A DNA stretch of 64,000 bases from Pseudomonas sessilinigenes. Its GTDB lineage: Bacteria > Pseudomonadota > Gammaproteobacteria > Pseudomonadales > Pseudomonadaceae. The stretch is taken from the NCBI RefSeq assembly GCF_003850565.1, contig NZ_CP027706.1, positions 2,852,001 to 2,916,000 of the forward strand. The letters are read 5' to 3'. Shown piece after piece: positions 17,825-26,136 of the stretch (the stretch's first letter is position 1; every line of letters starts with the position of its first letter). A model generated the notes under the pieces. It did not search any database and was not told where the DNA came from. It was given only the letters and a program-made list of their open reading frames with translations. The position numbers and the translations under genes are program-made.

Positions 17825-18262
17825 TTAAGCGCGGTCGGTTTCCAGGGGCGGGTCGAAGGCCACGAACAGCTGATCGGCGGTGATGTTGGCCAGGTCCTGG
17901 CGCATGTTGCGCTCCAGCAGGCTGAACAGCCGGGTGAAGACGTCGAACACCTTGCAGTGCTCTTCCATGCCAGAGAAGGGGTTGTCGATCTTCTCGGCGA
18001 TCAGCGAGCTTTCCTGCACCGCGTCGTAGACGTCCTGCAGGGTGATCTGCGCCGCTGGGCGGGCCAGGGTCAGGCCGCCCTTGGGGCCACGGCAGGAGGC
18101 GAGGATATCGGCCTTGACCATCTGCGACACCAGGTTGCGCACCCGCGCCGGGTGGATCTTGACCCATTTGGCGATGGTCTCGGTGCGCAGCTTCTGCGGC
18201 GCGTTGGCGGCCACGAAGGACAGGATGTAGGAAGCGGTGATCAGGCGGGTCGACTGGCTCAT
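17825..18262 (-). CDS. Rrf2-family transcriptional regulator
   Basis: 145 residues from ATG 18262 (a TTG at 18274 is an alternative). The N-terminal winged helix-turn-helix (IHPARVRNLVSQMVKADIL and the CRGPKGGLTLAR wing) is typical of Rrf2 proteins such as IscR and NsrR. Only two cysteines are evident (CRGPKGG and EEHCKVF), fewer than the three that hold an Fe-S cluster in IscR and NsrR. It may sense redox state or quinones through thiols, or lack a cofactor. It is divergent from a quinone reductase gene, with a perfect palindrome between them, so I infer that it represses that gene. Confidence 0.87.
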   Translation of the reverse strand: MSQSTRLITASYILSFVAANAPQKLRTETIAKWVKIHPARVRNLVSQMVKADILASCRGPKGGLTLARPAAQITLQDVYDAVQESSLIAEKIDNPFSGMEEHCKVFDVFTRLFSLLERNMRQDLANITADQLFVAFDPPLETDRA

Positions 18263-18353
18263 GGGTGTCTGCAAGTCCCTGGGAAGGCGCCAGTATGCCA
18301 GCGCTGGCCGTTCAACGACGCGGTGAAAGCGATTGTGTGGAAAATAAAGTATT

Positions 18354-18366
18354 TGTTACGGTAACA
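18354..18366. promoter_or_regulatory. Palindromic operator between the Rrf2 and quinone reductase genes
   Basis: Perfect palindrome TGTTAC-G-GTAACA. A TATAAATAA box follows at 18370-18378, so a bound protein would cover the promoter of the gene at 18394. The neighbouring Rrf2 regulator is the natural candidate. Confidence 0.6.
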
Positions 18367-18393
18367 GTTATAAATAAACCCCGAGGAACCGCC

Positions 18394-19098
18394 ATGAATG
18401 TGCTGATCGTCCATGCTCACCCCGAGCCGCAATCCTTCACCGCTGCGCTGCGCGACCAGGCTCGCAGCACCTTGGAGGCCCAGGGGCACCAGGTGCAGGT
18501 CAGCGACCTGTACGCCATGGACTGGAACCCGGTGGCCAGCGCCGCCGACTTTGCCCGGCGCGACAACCCCGAGTACCTGGTCTATGCCCTGGAGCAGCGG
18601 GTGGGGGTGAAGAACGGCGGGATCGCCGCCGACATCCAGGGCGAGCTGGACAAATTGCTGTGGGCCGATCTGCTGATCCTCAATTTCCCGGTGTACTGGT
18701 TCTCGGTGCCGGCCATGCTCAAGGGCTGGATCGACCGGGTGCTGGTGTCCGGGGTGTGCTACGGCGGCAAGCGTTTCTACGACCAGGGCGGCCTGGTGGG
18801 CAAGAAGGCCCTGCTGAGCCTGACCCTGGGCGGGCGCGAGCACATGTTCGGCCAGGGGGCGATCCACGGTCCGCTGGAGGACATGTTGCGCCCGCTCTTG
18901 CGCGGCACCCTGGCCTATGTCGGTTGCCAGGTGCTGGAGCCGTTCGTGGCCTGGCACGTGCCCTATATCAGCCAGGACGCGCGCGAGGGGTTCCTGGCCC
19001 AGTACCGCCAACGCCTGGAGCGCATCGATGAGGAGCAACCGCTGGTGTTCCCGCGCCTGGAACAGTTCGACGACGCCCTGTACCCGTTACCGGCGTGA
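18394..19098 (+). CDS. NAD(P)H-dependent quinone oxidoreductase, flavodoxin-like fold
   Basis: 234 residues from ATG 18394 with GAGGAA before it. The start MNVLIVHAHPEPQSF and the later LILNFPVYWFSVPAMLKGWIDR mark the NQO/KefF/MdaB family, which binds FAD or FMN and reduces quinones by two electrons. Function is detoxification of quinones and electrophiles in the cytoplasm. Divergent from the Rrf2 regulator, which probably represses it until an oxidant appears. MdaB, KefF and WrbA-like reductases are alternatives; the length and the FxVYWFSVPAMLKGW block favour the NQO1-like group. Confidence 0.88.
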   Translation: MNVLIVHAHPEPQSFTAALRDQARSTLEAQGHQVQVSDLYAMDWNPVASAADFARRDNPEYLVYALEQRVGVKNGGIAADIQGELDKLLWADLLILNFPVYWFSVPAMLKGWIDRVLVSGVCYGGKRFYDQGGLVGKKALLSLTLGGREHMFGQGAIHGPLEDMLRPLLRGTLAYVGCQVLEPFVAWHVPYISQDAREGFLAQYRQRLERIDEEQPLVFPRLEQFDDALYPLPA

Positions 19099-19106
19099 TG
19101 GGCTTC

Positions 19107-19237
19107 GTGTAGCCGCCGCCGCAGGCTGCGCATGGGCGCCTAGCGGCCACGGGGTTGGCGATTGCTGGAAGGCCCTGCGGGCCTTGGCGCAGCTTCGCAG
19201 GCTCAGCAGCGGCTACAGGAGGTGTAGCCGCTGCCGT
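19107..19237. repeat. Dispersed palindromic repeat, copy 4, double unit
   Basis: A GTAGCCGCCGCCGCAGGCTGCG unit is followed by AAGGCCCTGCGGGCCTTGGC and a perfect 12-bp hairpin, GCAGCGGCTACA (19206-19217) with TGTAGCCGCTGC (19223-19234). It separates convergent genes ending at 19098 and 19249 and could terminate both. Confidence 0.7.
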
Positions 19238-19248
19238 GGGGGATCGGC

Positions 19249-20034
19249 TCAGAAGCGCAGGGTGACACCGGTGGTCAGCCAGCGGTCGCGCTGGTCCGTC
19301 AGGTGCTGGCCCAGGATTAGGTCCAGGTCCAGGGCGTGGCCGATGTGCAGGCGCGGGCCGGCTTGCCAGGCTTGTTCGCCGCCGCGCTGGCCGTAGCGTT
19401 CGGCGATCAGGGTCAGGCTGGGCAGCAGCTCGTATTCCACCCCCGTGCCCCAGGTCCAGCGATGGTGCTGCTGGCCGTCGTCATAGGCGTGGCTCCAGCC
19501 GGTACTGAGGTTCAGGTGCAGCGCGTCGCTGGGGCTGAAGGTCAGCGGCAGGCTGAGGTCGCCGCCGTCGAAGCTGTGGCTGCGGTTCAGTGCCCAGTGG
19601 GCGGAACCGGCGAGCGCCAGTTGCAGGCCCAGGTCGTCGCGGTCCAGCAAGGCCAGCTTGACCTGGGGGCTGAGCTGGGTTTCGCCGTGCTCATCGGTTT
19701 CCTGGCGTTGCAGCGTGGCGCCCAATTGCACCCCAGGCAGTTGGCTGAAGGTGCAGGCCGGCACCAGCACGCTGTTGTGGTTCGAGCCTTGGCGGCGATC
19801 GGCCTGGTACCAGAGGTCGACATTGCATTCGCCGGGGGCGTTGATCCCGCCGTTGTCCACCACGTAGGCGCCACCGGCGGCCTGGGCCTTGGAGCACAGG
19901 GCCAGGGTCGCGGTGGCGCCGGCGGTGATGGCCAGGAACAGCAGGTTGCGCTTGAGCATACGGCTTTTGGCGACGGGCAGCGGTTGGCCCCAGGCGCGGG
20001 AGCGGGAGGAGCGATGCGGACGATGCTGGGTCAT
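19249..20034 (-). CDS. Putative secreted or outer-membrane beta-rich protein
   Basis: 261 residues if it starts at ATG 20034; ATG 19959 would put the signal peptide (MLKRNLLFLAITAGATATLA, cleaved near QA-AG) at the very N-terminus, and GTG 20106 would overlap the upstream stop. The mature part has alternating polar and hydrophobic strands, several tryptophans and a C-terminal phenylalanine (TTGVTLRF), a common outer-membrane beta-barrel ending. It has 3 cysteines after the signal region, two of them (ECNVD and ACTFS) probably disulfide-bonded. I do not recognise a family. It follows the SLOG protein gene closely and may be in its operon. Confidence 0.65.
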   Translation of the reverse strand: MTQHRPHRSSRSRAWGQPLPVAKSRMLKRNLLFLAITAGATATLALCSKAQAAGGAYVVDNGGINAPGECNVDLWYQADRRQGSNHNSVLVPACTFSQLPGVQLGATLQRQETDEHGETQLSPQVKLALLDRDDLGLQLALAGSAHWALNRSHSFDGGDLSLPLTFSPSDALHLNLSTGWSHAYDDGQQHHRWTWGTGVEYELLPSLTLIAERYGQRGGEQAWQAGPRLHIGHALDLDLILGQHLTDQRDRWLTTGVTLRF

Positions 20035-20102
20035 GGCGAATCTCACGGCTGTGGGCGCCGGGTTGGCGGCGCCCGGGGTTGGAGTCATGAAGTGGCGGGT
20101 GA

Positions 20103-20450
20103 TCACTCACCCAGGCCCAGGGTCTGGATGCCCTGGGTCCGGGCTTGGGCCAGCAGTTCCTCGGTGTCGTCGCCACCGGGCAGGGCGAGGACGATGTCGG
20201 GGCGGCTGTCGGCCAGCATGAAGCGGTTGCGCAGGCGCTCGGCGTGCTTGCCGTGCAACTGCCAGTTGGGCGGGTAGCGGACGAGGTCGGCGCCGATCTC
20301 CCGGGCCCAGTCCTCGATCTGCGCTCCGAGGAACTGGCTGCCGCCATGGATTACCACCCGTACCGGGTGCAGGCGCTGGAAGGCCTCCAGCACTTGGCGG
20401 CAGCGGCGGCTGTCGGTGTAGTGGCGACCGGCGCAGATCAGGACGCGCAT
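20103..20450 (-). CDS. DUF2493 / SLOG-fold (YpsA-related) small protein
   Basis: 115 residues. It begins MRVLICAGRHYTD, has VVIHGGSQFLGAQIEDWARE in the middle and LPGGDDTEELLAQA late: the Rossmann-like SLOG fold with glycine-rich nucleotide-binding loops, as in DUF2493/YspA proteins. SLOG proteins bind nucleotide-type ligands such as ADP-ribose or NAD derivatives in several defence and signalling systems, but DUF2493 has no settled role. The ATG lies inside the end of the upstream Na/Pi cotransporter gene (13-bp overlap), so the two are translated from one mRNA. Confidence 0.8.
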   Translation of the reverse strand: MRVLICAGRHYTDSRRCRQVLEAFQRLHPVRVVIHGGSQFLGAQIEDWAREIGADLVRYPPNWQLHGKHAERLRNRFMLADSRPDIVLALPGGDDTEELLAQARTQGIQTLGLGE

Positions 20451-22147
20451 CGGCTGTCCTCCCGGGTGTCGTGCGATTGGCCGGGCAGGGGCTCGGCCAG
20501 TGGCTCGCCGAGATAGCCGTGCTCGATGTCACGCTCGCCGGCCCGCTCCAGCACTGGGTAGGCCAGGGCGGCGATGTGGTGGTGGACCCGCCGGTAGTCG
20601 CGCAGCAGGCGCTGGAAAATGTCCCCGGACTCGGCCCAGGCGCTGCGGTCTTCGCGCAGTTGGCGAAAGTGCTCGCGGCCGGCGGCGGCTTCCAGGCGGC
20701 GAACGTTCTCCTTGCGTGCCACCAGTTGATGGGCGGTGGCCAGGTCTTCGCGCAGGAACACCGTGACCGCGAGGCTAAGGCTGGCCAGCAGTTCCTGGTG
20801 CAGCGGCACCAGGGTCCCCAGCTCGAAGGCGGAGAACGGCTCGCTGCGGCGCAGGCGTCGTACCGCCAGCTGCGCCAGGCTGCTGCTGAGGATGTCGCCG
20901 GCGTGTTCCAGGTTGATCACCAGCAGCAGGATTTCCTGGGAGCGGTCGGCGTCCTGGTCGCTGATGCCTTCCTTGCCGATGTCCGCCAGATACGCGCGGA
21001 TCGCCGCGCTGAGCAGGTCCAGGGACTGGTCGATCTGGCGGATCTGCTCGGCGTTGGCCACCTGTGAGGTGCGCAGCAGTTGCAGGACCCGGTCGAGCAT
21101 GCCCGAGAGCATGTCGGCCATGCGCAGGGCCTCGCGGGCGGCATTGGCCAGGCCGATATTGGCCACTTCCAGCCCGGCCTCGTCCAGGTACAGCGGCATG
21201 CCCGGGTCGGTCACTGGCGGCGGGGCCGGCAGCAAGCGGGTCAGCAGCTTGCCCATGGGCTCGGTGAAGCCGATGAACAGCAGCCCCAGCACCAGGCTGA
21301 AGACGCTGTGCAGGTAGACCACCAGCAGCGCCCCGGGCAGCTGGCGCACGCCTTCGAGCTGGGCCAGCGCGCCGATCCACGGCAAGACCAGCGCCACCCC
21401 GGCCAGGCGTACCAACAGGTTACCCAGGGGCAGGCGCCGGGCGACGTTGCCGCTGGCGCCCAGCAGCGAGGGCAGGCTGCCGCCGAGATTGACCCCCAGC
21501 ACCAGGGCCATGCTGGTGGCCGGCGACAGCAGCCCGGTGCCGGCCAGCGAGGCGACCAGCAGCACCACCGCCACGCTGGAGTGGCACATCCAGGTCAGCA
21601 CGACCGCCACCAGCAGCGCCAGCAGCAGGTCGCCGTCCAGGCTTTGCATCACCAGGCGCAACATCGGGGTGTGTTCCACCGCACCCAGGGTGGCGCCGAG
21701 CGTGCCCAGGGCCAGGAGCATCAGGCCCAGGCCGATCAGCGCGGCGCCGATGCTTTCAAAGCGCGAGTCATCGCGCAGGCGCAGGCACAAGAAACCCGCC
21801 AGCAACGCCACCGGGGCGGCAAGCGAGAGATCCAGGCTCAGCAGTTGGACCACCAGGGTCGAGCCGATGTTGGCCCCCAGCATCACCGCCAGCGCCGGGG
21901 CCAGGCCCAGGGTGCCGGCGGCGGTGAAGGAGCTGGCCATCAGGCTCACTGCGGTACTGCTTTGCAGCACCCCGGTGATGCCGACGCCGCACAGCAGCGC
22001 CAGCCAGCGGTTGTTCAGGTGTTGCCCGAGCCAGTGACGCAGCGGGCTGCCGAAGCCGCGCAGCAGCGAGTTGCAGATCATCTGCGAGCCCCACAGCAAG
22101 AGGGCGATGGCGCCGGCCAGGTTGATCAGAAGGGTGGTTCCCGACAT
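20438..22147 (-). CDS. Na+/phosphate cotransporter with PhoU-like C-terminal domain
   Basis: 569 residues. The N-terminal half holds the two inverted Na/Pi repeats of the NptA/YjbB (SLC34-like) family; the QSS signatures are in GVLQSSTAVSL and later in MCHSSVAVVLL. About residues 330-550 are soluble and helical, like PhoU (LHQELLASLSLAVTVFLRE). YjbB-type proteins export or import phosphate with sodium across the inner membrane. It is followed by the SLOG gene with a 13-bp overlap. It lies downstream of the small-protein and mgtA genes on the same strand. Confidence 0.85.
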   Translation of the reverse strand: MSGTTLLINLAGAIALLLWGSQMICNSLLRGFGSPLRHWLGQHLNNRWLALLCGVGITGVLQSSTAVSLMASSFTAAGTLGLAPALAVMLGANIGSTLVVQLLSLDLSLAAPVALLAGFLCLRLRDDSRFESIGAALIGLGLMLLALGTLGATLGAVEHTPMLRLVMQSLDGDLLLALLVAVVLTWMCHSSVAVVLLVASLAGTGLLSPATSMALVLGVNLGGSLPSLLGASGNVARRLPLGNLLVRLAGVALVLPWIGALAQLEGVRQLPGALLVVYLHSVFSLVLGLLFIGFTEPMGKLLTRLLPAPPPVTDPGMPLYLDEAGLEVANIGLANAAREALRMADMLSGMLDRVLQLLRTSQVANAEQIRQIDQSLDLLSAAIRAYLADIGKEGISDQDADRSQEILLLVINLEHAGDILSSSLAQLAVRRLRRSEPFSAFELGTLVPLHQELLASLSLAVTVFLREDLATAHQLVARKENVRRLEAAAGREHFRQLREDRSAWAESGDIFQRLLRDYRRVHHHIAALAYPVLERAGERDIEHGYLGEPLAEPLPGQSHDTREDSRCAS

Positions 22148-22174
22148 GAGGGTTCTCCCGGGACGGGTGCGGGT

Positions 22175-22375
22175 TCAGGCGATCGCCAGGCGCAGCGAGG
22201 CGCGGTTGAGGGCGGCGCTCAAATCCAGCACGAAACGCATTTCCACGGCGCTCAACAGGCCCCGCACATAGAGACGGCAACCCAGGCGGGCGAGCAGCCG
22301 GGCACAGGCGCACAAGGCGCAGACCAGCAAGGCCTTGAGGCCGCGTTGCAACGAAGAAAAAGGCTTGAGGTACAT
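22175..22375 (-). CDS. Small cysteine- and arginine-rich protein downstream of mgtA
   Basis: 66 residues, MYLKPFSSLQRGLKALLVCA at the start, from ATG 22375 with AGGAG 7 bp upstream. The first half is one hydrophobic or amphipathic helix (LLVCALCACARLLARL) with three close cysteines, and the rest alternates arginine with leucine. It may be a membrane or peripheral membrane protein. It lies between mgtA and the Na/Pi cotransporter on the same strand. Small membrane proteins regulate MgtA in enterics (MgtR, MgtS), but I see no clear similarity, so a link is speculation. Good ribosome site and codon use support it as a real gene. Confidence 0.55.
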   Translation of the reverse strand: MYLKPFSSLQRGLKALLVCALCACARLLARLGCRLYVRGLLSAVEMRFVLDLSAALNRASLRLAIA

Positions 22376-22500
22376 GGCGACGCTCCTTTGGGGCGAGCGC
22401 TGTCGGCGTCGGCACGGCGCGGGCCGCGCCGACGGTGGCAGCAGTGGTCTGGATGATCGCAAGCGACCGCCACCGGGCGGCCGCGCCACGTTTCAGGCCC

Positions 22501-25212
22501 TTAGAACCACTGCTTGAAGCGGCGGATGTACAGGGTCTTCATGGTCTGGGCGACCACGCAGTAGCTGAGCAGGGTGCCCACCAGCCAAGGGAAGTACTCC
22601 CACGGCAGCGGCACCAGGCCGACCATGCTGCCCAGGGGCGAGAAGGGCACGTAGATCCCCAGCGCCATCACCAGTCCAGTAGCCAGCATCACCGGCAAGG
22701 CCGCGGTGCTCTGGATGAACGGGATCTTGCGGGTGCGCAGCATGTGCACCACCAGGGTCTGGGACAGCAGCCCCTCGATGAACCAGCCGGACTGGAACAG
22801 CGCCGCCATCTCCACGCTGTTGGCGGCGAACACGTACCACATCAGGGCGAAGGTGGTGATGTCGAAGATCGACGAGGTCGGCCCGATCCAGATCATGAAG
22901 CGCCCGATGTTGTTGGCGTCCCACTTGCGCGGCTTGGCCAGGTACTCCTTGTCCATCTTGTCCCAGGGCAGGGCCAGCTGGGAGAAGTCGTACATCAGGT
23001 TCTGCAGCAGCAGGTGGATCGCCAGCATCGGCAGGAACGGGATGAAGGCACTGGCTACCAGTACCGAGAACACGTTGCCGAAGTTGGAGCTGGCAGTCAT
23101 GTTCAGGTACTTCATGATGTTGCCGAAGGTCTCGCGGCCCTTGATCACCCCTTCCTCGAGCACCATCAGGCTCTTTTCCAGGAGGATGATGTCCGCCGAT
23201 TCCTTGGCGATGTCGGTGCCGCTGTCCACCGAGATGCCGACGTCGGCATCGCGCAGGGCCGGGGCGTCGTTGATCCCGTCGCCGAGGAAGCCCACGGTGT
23301 GGCCGTTGGCCTGCAGGGCCTTGAGCACCCGCGACTTCTGCAGTGGGGTCAGCTTGGCGAACACCGTGCGTTCTTCCACCAGCCGGCCCAGGACTTCATC
23401 GTCCATGTGCTCGATGTCGCGGCCCAGCAGTGGCTCGCCGGCTTCCAGGCCGACCTCGCGGCAGATCTTGGCGGTGACGATGGGGTTATCGCCGGTCAGT
23501 ACCTTGACCGCTACGCCGTTGTCGCGCAGGGCGGCGATGGCCGGGCCGGCGGTTTCCTTGGGCGGATCGAGGAAGGTCAGGCAGCCTTCGATCACCAGTT
23601 CGCGCTCATCGCTGGCGCTGTACTGGCTGCGGGTCTGGCCTTTGGGCAGCTCCCGGGTGCCCACCAGCAACACGCGAAAGCCGTCGCGGTTGTAGCTTTC
23701 GGCCAGGGTCAGCAGTTGTGCCCGGCGCTCGGCGTCCAGCGCCACGGTGATGCCGTCCTGGCGCACCCGGGTGGCGGTCTCGAGCATTTCCTCCACCGCG
23801 CCCTTGCACACCAGGAGGTGCTGGCCATGGGCGTCAGCGAGGATCACCGACAGGCGCCGGCGCACGAAGTCGAACGGCAACTCATCGATCTTGCGCCAGG
23901 CGGCGGGCGGGGTGAAGCGCGGGTTCTCCTCGGCGAAGGCCACCACCGCGCGGTCCATCAGGTTCTTCATGCCGCTTTGGTGGTAGCTGTTGAGCCAGGC
24001 CAGTTGCAGTACCTGGTCGCAGCGTTGGCCGTCGATGCCCACGTGGTGCTCGAGGATGATCCGGTCCTGGGTCAGGGTGCCGGTCTTGTCGGTGCAGAGT
24101 ACGTCCATGGCACCGAAGTTCTGGATCGCGTTGAGGCGCTTGACCACCACCTTGCGCTTGGCCATGGCCGCAGCGCCCTTGGCCAGGTTGGCGCTGACGA
24201 TCATCGGCAGCATTTCCGGGGTCAGGCCGACGGCCACCGCCAGGGCGAACATGAAGGCATCGGCCCAGTCGCCCTTGGTGAAGCCGTTGATCAGAAGCAC
24301 CACCGGCACCATCACCAGCATGAAGCGGATCAGCAGCCAGCTGACGCTGTTGACCCCGCGGTCGAAGGCGGTTTGCGAGCGCGAGCCGACGATGGAACGG
24401 GCCAGGGAGCCGAAGTAGGTACGCGCGCCGGTGGCCACCACCACGGCGGTGGCGGTGCCGCTGACCACGTTGGTGCCCATGAAGCAGATGTTGGGCAAAT
24501 CCAGCAGGTCTTGCTGGTCGGCGGCCTGGGCCTTGGCGGATTTCTCCTGGACAGCGCCCAGGGTGTCGTACTTCTCCACCGGCAAGGCTTCGCCGGTGAG
24601 CACCGCCTGGCTGATGAACAGGTCGCGGGATTCGATCAGGCGGATATCGGCAGGGATCATGTCACCTGCCGAGAGCTGGATGATGTCGCCCACCACCAGT
24701 TCGCGCATCGGTACTTCGCGTACCCGGGCCTGCATGCCCATCTGCTCGCGCCGCAGGACCGCGGCGGTGGTGCGGACCATGGCCTTGAGGGCCTCGGCGG
24801 CCTTGGCCGAGCGGTGCTCCTGCCAGAAGCGCATCAGGCCGCTGGCCAGGACCATCACCAGGACGATGATGACCCCGGTGAGATCGGTTTCTTCGCCGGC
24901 CTGCAGCGGCAGCCAGAAGTCGGTGAAGAAACTGATACCGGTCAGGGTCATCAGCACATAGATGAAGGGGTTGTTGAAGGCTTGCAGCAGTTGCACCAGG
25001 GCGTGCGGCGGACGGTCGTGGGCGACCTCGTTGTGGCCGTCCCGTTGCAGGCGGCCTTCGGCGTCCAGTTCGGTGAGACCTGCGGTACTGGACTTGACAT
25101 TGGCCAGGGTCACGGCCAGGCCGTTCTGGGCTTCACGGGCGGCGCGCATCGACAGCTTGTGCTGGTCGCCGGTGGCGTTGTGGTTGCGGGAAGTTGCGAT
25201 TTTTACAGTCAT
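22501..25212 (-). CDS. mgtA: Magnesium-translocating P-type ATPase MgtA
   Basis: 903 residues from ATG 25212 with AGGAG 10 bp before it. It is a P-type ATPase of class IIIB: the phosphorylation motif CTDKTGTLTQD, the actuator TGEALPVEK, the hinge GDGINDAPALRDADVG, and about 10 membrane helices. It brings Mg2+ into the cytoplasm down its gradient using ATP, and is normally induced by low Mg2+ (PhoP and leader control in enterics). The 5' region up to about 25490 carries paired inverted repeats. MgtB is an equally close relative; MgtA is the usual name in Pseudomonas. Confidence 0.92.
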   Translation of the reverse strand: MTVKIATSRNHNATGDQHKLSMRAAREAQNGLAVTLANVKSSTAGLTELDAEGRLQRDGHNEVAHDRPPHALVQLLQAFNNPFIYVLMTLTGISFFTDFWLPLQAGEETDLTGVIIVLVMVLASGLMRFWQEHRSAKAAEALKAMVRTTAAVLRREQMGMQARVREVPMRELVVGDIIQLSAGDMIPADIRLIESRDLFISQAVLTGEALPVEKYDTLGAVQEKSAKAQAADQQDLLDLPNICFMGTNVVSGTATAVVVATGARTYFGSLARSIVGSRSQTAFDRGVNSVSWLLIRFMLVMVPVVLLINGFTKGDWADAFMFALAVAVGLTPEMLPMIVSANLAKGAAAMAKRKVVVKRLNAIQNFGAMDVLCTDKTGTLTQDRIILEHHVGIDGQRCDQVLQLAWLNSYHQSGMKNLMDRAVVAFAEENPRFTPPAAWRKIDELPFDFVRRRLSVILADAHGQHLLVCKGAVEEMLETATRVRQDGITVALDAERRAQLLTLAESYNRDGFRVLLVGTRELPKGQTRSQYSASDERELVIEGCLTFLDPPKETAGPAIAALRDNGVAVKVLTGDNPIVTAKICREVGLEAGEPLLGRDIEHMDDEVLGRLVEERTVFAKLTPLQKSRVLKALQANGHTVGFLGDGINDAPALRDADVGISVDSGTDIAKESADIILLEKSLMVLEEGVIKGRETFGNIMKYLNMTASSNFGNVFSVLVASAFIPFLPMLAIHLLLQNLMYDFSQLALPWDKMDKEYLAKPRKWDANNIGRFMIWIGPTSSIFDITTFALMWYVFAANSVEMAALFQSGWFIEGLLSQTLVVHMLRTRKIPFIQSTAALPVMLATGLVMALGIYVPFSPLGSMVGLVPLPWEYFPWLVGTLLSYCVVAQTMKTLYIRRFKQWF

Positions 25213-25340
25213 GGGTGTGTGCTCCTGCCGCTTGCTGACGGCGCGACACACGAGCCACTCAACTAATCAAAGGCGAGCGAAAGTATGTCGAACCGCAGGT
25301 TGGCGATCGATTTTGATCTGGGCGTCTTTCAGGATTTAAC

Positions 25341-25379
25341 GTTCGCTGCCCACACAATGAAGTTGCATGGACAGCGAAC
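25341..25379 (-). promoter_or_regulatory. Long hairpin in the mgtA 5' leader
   Basis: GTTCGCTG (25341-25348) pairs perfectly with CAGCGAAC (25372-25379). One mismatch later three more pairs form (25350-25352 with 25368-25370). On the mgtA strand the loop and 3' arm hold an ATG that opens a 10-codon ORF ending TAA. Enteric mgtA leaders control by structure and a short ORF, so this is a candidate analogue. Confidence 0.45.
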
Positions 25380-25454
25380 CTACTACTGGCCTCTTCCATA
25401 ACTTTCTCCGGCATGTTTATTAACTTTAAGGCGATAGGGTGCCGACAAGTTCCT

Positions 25455-25490
25455 ATATAAGGAATTCGTCTTTGAATAACGAAAGTTATT
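25455..25490 (-). promoter_or_regulatory. AT-rich promoter area of mgtA with two palindromes
   Basis: AATAAC (25475-25480) and GTTATT (25485-25490) form a perfect inverted repeat around GAAA. Close by is the palindrome TTCCTATATAAGGAA. The TATATA core is a plausible -10 element for mgtA. The binding protein is unknown. Confidence 0.4.
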
Positions 25491-25502
25491 GTCGCCTGGA
25501 AC

Positions 25503-25787
25503 TTAGGTGCGAGCCCCGAGATACAGGCCAAGGATCAAGGCGGCCTGGGTGAAGAGCCAGGCCGCGCCCCGACTCTGCGGGTCCTGGCTGTCGTCGAAGC
25601 TCCAGCGTTGTTGCAGTTGGCCGCTGGTGGGGCAGACACGCCAGTTGGCCCGCAGGTGCGTGGCGCAGGCAGCTGTGGTGCGAGAGAAAGGCGAGCGGGC
25701 CTGGGCCTTGGGCTCAGGGCGCAGCTTGACCCGCATGGTCGCGGCAAAGGCGCGGACACCGGGCATTACAGAGGAAGTGAAGGTCAT
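25503..25787 (-). CDS. Hypothetical protein upstream of mgtA
   Basis: 94 residues from ATG 25787 with GAGG 8 bp before it. The sequence is basic and proline-containing, with two cysteines in the middle (AACATHL and WRVCPTSG) and one hydrophobic C-terminal helix (GAAWLFTQAALILGLYLG) that may enter the membrane. I do not recognise a family. It points toward mgtA and may be its upstream neighbour on the same strand. Moderate confidence that it is expressed. Confidence 0.5.
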   Translation of the reverse strand: MTFTSSVMPGVRAFAATMRVKLRPEPKAQARSPFSRTTAACATHLRANWRVCPTSGQLQQRWSFDDSQDPQSRGAAWLFTQAALILGLYLGART

Positions 25788-25975
25788 AACAGTTGCCTCG
25801 CGACCGGACTGGCTCCGGAGGAGGCAAGTTACGTTGGAGCGTCAAGCTCTAGCGCAGCTCACCCGACCGTGGAGTCGAGTCCCGTCTTGTTCAGGGTTAA
25901 GTGCCTGGCGGTGCCCGAGGGCCGCGACCAGACAGCGTCTAGATACTGTGTCCATTGGCTTCTTTGGTGAGTTGG

Positions 25976-25998
25976 AAAAAAGGCCGGTTTGACCGGCC
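25976..25998 (-). terminator. Intrinsic terminator, leftward
   Basis: GGCCGG (25982-25987) and CCGGCC (25993-25998) around TTTGA. On the minus strand the stem is followed by six T (25981-25976), the textbook Rho-independent layout. No ORF ends next to it on that strand. Confidence 0.75.
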
Positions 25999-26136
25999 CG
26001 CGCAATTTACTCAGGGTGCTGGGATGAGTCAAGTTCAAATTGCTCGGAAATCAATGATCGATGATGTTTTTTTCAGCTGAGGTTCAGGCAGGGGATAACT
26101 AACTTGTAAAGTTGCTTGTGTAAGTTGGTCGGTAAA

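Noticed and set aside
25259..25531. 90-residue minus-strand frame in the mgtA leader
   Set aside because: It spans the promoter palindromes and hairpin, lacks a ribosome site and shows no family features.
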